Positions 12,649 to 12,679 of a stretch of DNA of 12,679 nucleotides are shown here, piece by piece. The notes below the pieces were generated by a model. That model did no database searches, was not told where the DNA came from, and saw only the letters and a program-made list of their open reading frames with translations. The translations under genes were made by a program, and so were the position numbers. The DNA is taken from the NCBI GenBank assembly GCA_021792235.1, contig JAJYVC010000037.1:1-12679 (forward strand). Direction: 5' to 3'. Within the stretch, counting starts at the first letter, position 1. Each line of letters begins with the position of its first letter. This stretch comes from Microcaldota archaeon. Lineage in GTDB: Archaea > Micrarchaeota > Micrarchaeia > Micrarchaeales > CABMGC01.

Positions 12649-12679
12649 ATGCTCGGCATAGTATCATGCACAAAACACG
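12649..12679 (+). CDS. Start of a further gene, cut by window edge (uncertain)
   Basis: An ATG follows the TGA of the cysteine-repeat gene with no gap (TGAATG) and the frame stays open for the ten complete codons left, beginning MLGIVSCTKH. No ribosome site is evident, and ten codons are too few to identify a family. Coupling to the preceding gene is plausible from the spacing alone. Confidence 0.3.
   Translation, partial: MLGIVSCTKH

Overview
This window looks archaeal, and a DPANN-type genome (plausibly Micrarchaeota/ARMAN-like) is the best guess. The evidence is a geranylgeranylglyceryl phosphate synthase (ether-lipid synthesis), TATA boxes about 25-30 bases upstream of most start codons with little or no leader, AGGTG/AGGAGG-type ribosome sites inside operons, a tRNA without encoded CCA, archaeal COG1709-type and KaiC-like genes, and very tight packing. 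The phylum assignment is inference; no rRNA marker is present. No gene-free stretch exceeds about 110 bases. I see no insertion sequence, CRISPR array or rRNA.

Left part (1-6078). A truncated truD (tRNA pseudouridine synthase, minus strand) runs off the left edge. It shares one TATA box with a divergent plus-strand operon of a proline-dehydrogenase-like protein, an NAD-dependent sugar epimerase-like protein and geranylgeranylglyceryl phosphate synthase. A thymidylate-kinase-like P-loop kinase follows from its own promoter. Next comes a two-gene unit of a short NFACT (Rqc2/RqcH-family) protein that has no NFACT-R domain, and RNase Z.

Middle (6083-8289). A large M13-family (neprilysin/PepO) metallopeptidase on the minus strand ends 4 bases from RNase Z, tail to tail. 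Upstream of it lies a complete tRNA-Val(GAC) gene on the plus strand with its own TATA box.

Right part (8336-12679). Three minus-strand genes, each with its own TATA box, encode a DUF998-like six-helix membrane protein with an extra soluble N-terminal segment, a COG1709-like XRE-HTH regulator that appears leaderless, and a secreted, C-terminally anchored protein. The last shares an overlapping bidirectional promoter with a plus-strand KaiC-like single-domain ATPase. After it comes a leaderless gene for an anchored surface protein built of about 26-residue cysteine repeats and rich in N-glycosylation sequons. Immediately after that protein's stop a further reading frame opens and leaves the window.

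Main themes: RNA processing and translation (TruD, RNase Z, tRNA-Val, NFACT), membrane lipid synthesis (GGGP synthase, perhaps with its operon partners), and a cell-envelope block (sequon-rich anchored proteins, DUF998) interleaved with a regulator and a KaiC-like ATPase. The items most worth a second look are the PRODH-like protein lacking key substrate-binding residues, the NFACT protein ending at half of its coiled coil, and the cysteine-repeat surface protein.
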